Below the pieces are notes generated by a model. The model was given only the letters and a program-made list of their open reading frames with translations, was not told the origin of the DNA and did not search any database. The translations under genes were made by a program, and so were the position numbers. A stretch of 9,125 nt of DNA from JBGOUJ01 sp041477005 (GTDB lineage: Bacteria; Acidobacteriota; Terriglobia; Bryobacterales; JACQDG01): positions 1-9,125 of the forward strand of contig JBGOUJ010000300.1 in assembly GCA_041477005.1 (NCBI GenBank), read 5' to 3'. Below are positions 6,901 through 9,125 of the stretch, one piece after another. Numbering within the stretch: the first letter of the stretch is position 1; each line of letters opens with the position of its first letter.

Positions 6901-8173
6901 CTTTTGCATGATCACGACCTTCTTTCCGCCGTACAGCTTCGGCGGGGACGCGATCTACCTCTACCGCCTGTGCAATGAGCTGGCGCGGGCGGGCCACCAG
7001 GTCGATGTGATCCATTGCGCCGACGCCTACCGCATGTTCCGGCCCGAACCGGACCTGCGCCATTTCCCCGCGCGGCCGGGCATCACGATTCACAAGCTGG
7101 AGAGCGGCTGGGGCACGCTCTCCCCGCTGCTTTCTCACCAAACCGGTTATCCGATGCTGAAGTCCGGCAAGATACGGGAGGTCCTCCAGTCGCGGCGCTT
7201 CGATGTCATCCATTACCACAACATCTCCCTGTTCGGTCCGGCGGTGCTCGAGATCGAGCCGGATTACAGCGGCTGGGTCAAGCTCTACACCATGCACGAG
7301 CATTGGCTGGTGTGCCCCATGAGCGTCCTGTGGAAATACAATCGCCGCGCCTGCGACAAGCCCGACTGCTTTTCCTGCACCCTGGTTTCCGGCCGGCCCC
7401 CCCAGCTCTGGCGCTACACGGGTCTGCGCGATCGCGCGGCGAAAGCGATCGACCAGTTCCTTTCACCGAGCCGCTTCACCCGCGACATGCACCGCAGCCG
7501 GGGCTTCCCGTTTCCCATCGAGCCGCTGCCCTACTTTCTCGGCCGCGTGGACCAGGATTGGATGTCGCCGGCGCCCCGGCCGCACGCCCGGCCGTATTTC
7601 CTGTTTGTCGGGCGGCTGGAGAAGATCAAGGGCGTGCAGAATATCCTGTCGGAGTTTGCGGGCGAGGGCGCCTACGATCTGCTGATTTCCGGCTCGGGCG
7701 ACTACGAAGAGGAGCTGCGGCGGCAGGCCGGGGGAATGGCCCGCGTGCACTTTCTGGGCTGGCTGCCACAGGACCGCATCGGCCCCTACTATTACCACGC
7801 CCTCGGCGTGATCGTCCCCTCCATCACCTACGAGACTTTCGGCATCATCCTCATCGAAGCCTTCGCGCGCCAGACGCCGGTGATCGTAAATGATTTGGGG
7901 GCGCTGCCCGAAGTGGTTTACGATAGCGGAGGCGGGTTTGTGTATCGTACGGCGGAGGAGTTGCGCCGGTCGATGCAGACGCTGGCCGGCCAGCCCGAGT
8001 TGCGCCGCGAAATGGGCGAGAAGGGCTACCAGGCCTTCTGCCGCTTCTGGTCGGCCGAACCGCACCTGGATCTTTATTTCCGTTTCATCCGCGAAGCGGC
8101 CCGGCGGAGGTTTGGGACGGAGGGGGATATTCCAGCCGCGGAGACACAAACGCCCACAGGGGAAGCGCTTTAG
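6884..8173 (+). CDS. Family-4 (GT-B) glycosyltransferase with Cys cluster
   Basis: A 429-residue GT-B glycosyltransferase. The N-terminal domain has NFCMITTFFPPYSFGGDAIY (6-25; the Gly-rich loop of the Glyco_transf_4 domain), DVIHYHNISLFGP (107-119) and TMHEHWLVCP (136-145). Four cysteines, C144, C157, C162 and C165, form a cluster like that seen in a subset of this family and may bind a metal. The C-terminal domain has FVGRLEKIKGVQ (241-252), SGSGDYEEELR (269-279), FLGWLPQD (290-297) and YETFGIILIEAFARQTPVIV (316-335) with the E317/E325 pair. The ATG chosen overlaps the previous gene by 17 bases; another in-frame ATG at 6866 is possible but has no ribosome site. The last dozen or so residues (GDIPAAETQTPTGEAL) are low in similarity to a glycosyltransferase and are encoded by an inverted repeat, so the natural end may have been a little earlier. 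Confidence 0.92.
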   Translation: MPKPLNFCMITTFFPPYSFGGDAIYLYRLCNELARAGHQVDVIHCADAYRMFRPEPDLRHFPARPGITIHKLESGWGTLSPLLSHQTGYPMLKSGKIREVLQSRRFDVIHYHNISLFGPAVLEIEPDYSGWVKLYTMHEHWLVCPMSVLWKYNRRACDKPDCFSCTLVSGRPPQLWRYTGLRDRAAKAIDQFLSPSRFTRDMHRSRGFPFPIEPLPYFLGRVDQDWMSPAPRPHARPYFLFVGRLEKIKGVQNILSEFAGEGAYDLLISGSGDYEEELRRQAGGMARVHFLGWLPQDRIGPYYYHALGVIVPSITYETFGIILIEAFARQTPVIVNDLGALPEVVYDSGGGFVYRTAEELRRSMQTLAGQPELRREMGEKGYQAFCRFWSAEPHLDLYFRFIREAARRRFGTEGDIPAAETQTPTGEAL

Positions 8174-8195
8174 TTTTGTCTGCGCTTCCGTGGCT
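8134..8195. repeat. Imperfect inverted repeat spanning the glycosyltransferase stop
   Basis: The left arm at 8134-8151 (AGCCGCGGAGACACAAAC) and the reverse complement of the right arm at 8178-8195 (AGCCACGGAAGCGCAGAC) agree at 13 of 18 bases. Nested inside, GGAAGCGC (8161-8168) and GCGCTTCC (8182-8189) form a perfect 8-bp stem with a 13-base loop that contains the end of the stop codon. The arms resemble the dispersed GCCACGGAGACACGGAG-type sequences that recur between genes in many GC-rich soil-bacterial genomes; this last point is from memory and untested. No T-run follows, so it is not a classical terminator. It occupies most of the space before the epimerase gene. Confidence 0.5.
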
Positions 8196-8217
8196 AAAGG
8201 GGGGGCGGTTTTCTCAC

Positions 8218-9125
8218 ATGCCGAGATTCCTGATCACCGGTGGCGCCGGGTTCATCGGATCCCATCTGGCGGAGCGGCTGCTCGATCTGGGGCAGCGCGT
8301 CACCGTGCTCGACAACCTCTCGACCGGCAGCGTCACTAATCTCGTCCACCTGCGGCCCAATCCGGACTTCGAATTCGTGATGGACGAGGTTTCCAACGAG
8401 CGGGTGCTGGCCGAGCTGGTGGATGAAGCCGATGCGGTGTTTCACCTGGCGGCCACGGTGGGCGTGCAGAAGATCATCGACAGCCCGGTCGAGACCATCA
8501 TCAACAACGTTCACGGCACCGAGACCGTCCTGAACGCGGTGGCCAAGAAGCGGCGAAAGATTCTGGTGGCTTCCACCTCGGAGGTTTACGGAAAGAGCAC
8601 GGCGCTGCCGTTCCACGAAGACGGCGACCTGGTGATGGGACCCACCTCCAAATCCCGCTGGAGCTATGCCTGCAGCAAGGCGATCGATGAGTTCCTGGCC
8701 ATCGCGTACTGGAAGGAAAAGAAAACTCCGGCGGTGGTGGCGCGGCTGTTCAACACCATCGGCCCGCGGCAGAGCGGGCAGTACGGCATGGTGGTGCCGC
8801 GCTTCATTTCGCAGGCCTTGGACGGCAAGGACGTCACCGTCTACGGCACCGGGCAGCAGACCCGCAGCTTTACCTATGTGGAAGATGTAGTATCCTGGCT
8901 GATCCTGCTGGCCCAGGAGGACCGGGCGGTGGGGGAGATCTTCAACCTCGGCAATCCCAACGAGGTCCCGATTACCGACCTGGCCGAGCGCGTGATCCGG
9001 CTTACGAGCTCGGCGTCCAGGATCCGCTACGTTCCCTACGACGAAGCTTACGAAAGCGGCTTCGAGGATATGGGCCGCCGCGAGCCGGACATCGCCAAGG
9101 TCGTAGCGCTGACCGGCTACCGTCC
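8218..9125 (+). CDS. NAD-dependent nucleotide-sugar epimerase/dehydratase (partial at right edge)
   Basis: An extended short-chain dehydrogenase/reductase expected to convert a nucleotide-diphosphate sugar (such as UDP-glucose, UDP-glucuronate or GDP-mannose derivatives) for the glycosyltransferases of the cluster. Seen: the Rossmann motif GGAGFIGS at 8-15, the acidic D32 that selects NAD(H), HLAATVGV at 76-83, the catalytic serine/threonine region VASTSEVYG at 117-125, the YACSK pair Y150/K154, and the substrate block RLFNTIGPRQSGQYGMVVPRF from 176, of which RLFNTIGPRQ is highly typical. FTYVEDVV at 218-225 and FNLGNP at 242-247 complete the fold. Reading is open for 302 codons to the window end; with family length near 310-330 residues only a short tail is missing. 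The ATG has a G-rich AAAGGGGGGG run upstream (8196-8205). Motifs do not separate 4-epimerase, UDP-glucuronate decarboxylase and 4,6-dehydratase roles. Confidence 0.9.
   Translation, partial: MPRFLITGGAGFIGSHLAERLLDLGQRVTVLDNLSTGSVTNLVHLRPNPDFEFVMDEVSNERVLAELVDEADAVFHLAATVGVQKIIDSPVETIINNVHGTETVLNAVAKKRRKILVASTSEVYGKSTALPFHEDGDLVMGPTSKSRWSYACSKAIDEFLAIAYWKEKKTPAVVARLFNTIGPRQSGQYGMVVPRFISQALDGKDVTVYGTGQQTRSFTYVEDVVSWLILLAQEDRAVGEIFNLGNPNEVPITDLAERVIRLTSSASRIRYVPYDEAYESGFEDMGRREPDIAKVVALTGYR

Noticed and set aside
5608..6915. Long antisense frame opposite the first GT-B gene
   Set aside because: Low-complexity basic translation without a family motif; the + strand gene has the full GT4 signature.
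8161..8189. The 8-bp hairpin as an intrinsic terminator
   Set aside because: No run of T follows the stem on either strand, and the next gene on the same strand follows within 30 bases, so it is reported only as part of a repeat.

Overview
The window is a GC-rich, tightly packed bacterial gene cluster for making a cell-surface or secreted polysaccharide. Every recognisable gene is on the + strand. Third codon positions are mostly G or C. The glycosyltransferases, the lost HicB antitoxin and a dispersed-type inverted repeat would fit a soil- or sediment-type bacterium such as an Acidobacteriota, but no marker gene fixes the taxon and this is only a guess.

Layout, left to right: (1) a membrane-anchored family-2 (GT-A) glycosyltransferase whose frame stays open to the left edge; (2) a Wzx/MATE-type oligosaccharide flippase, joined to gene 1 by an ATGA overlap; (3) a class I SAM-dependent methyltransferase, 3 bases after the flippase; (4) and (5) two related family-2 glycosyltransferases, evidently tandem paralogues, each with C-terminal hydrophobic segments; (6) a spacer of about 260 bases holding the frameshifted remains of a HicB-family antitoxin gene with no HicA partner in view; (7) and (8) two GT-B (family-4) glycosyltransferases overlapping by 17 bases; (9) an NAD-dependent nucleotide-sugar epimerase/dehydratase cut off by the right edge, preceded by a short imperfect inverted repeat that runs over the end of gene 8.

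A plausible joint role is this: the epimerase supplies an activated sugar, the five glycosyltransferases build an oligosaccharide on a membrane lipid carrier, the methyltransferase decorates it, and the flippase moves it across the inner membrane. No polymerase (Wzy), ligase, chain-length regulator or initiating sugar-phosphate transferase is visible, so the cluster must continue outside the window. Genes 1-3 (and 3-4 by a TGATG overlap) look translationally coupled.

I see no clearly new system. The points most worth a second look are the hicB remnant inside the cluster, the two tandem glycosyltransferases of which one has lost its acidic active-site motif, and the inverted repeat at the end of gene 8.
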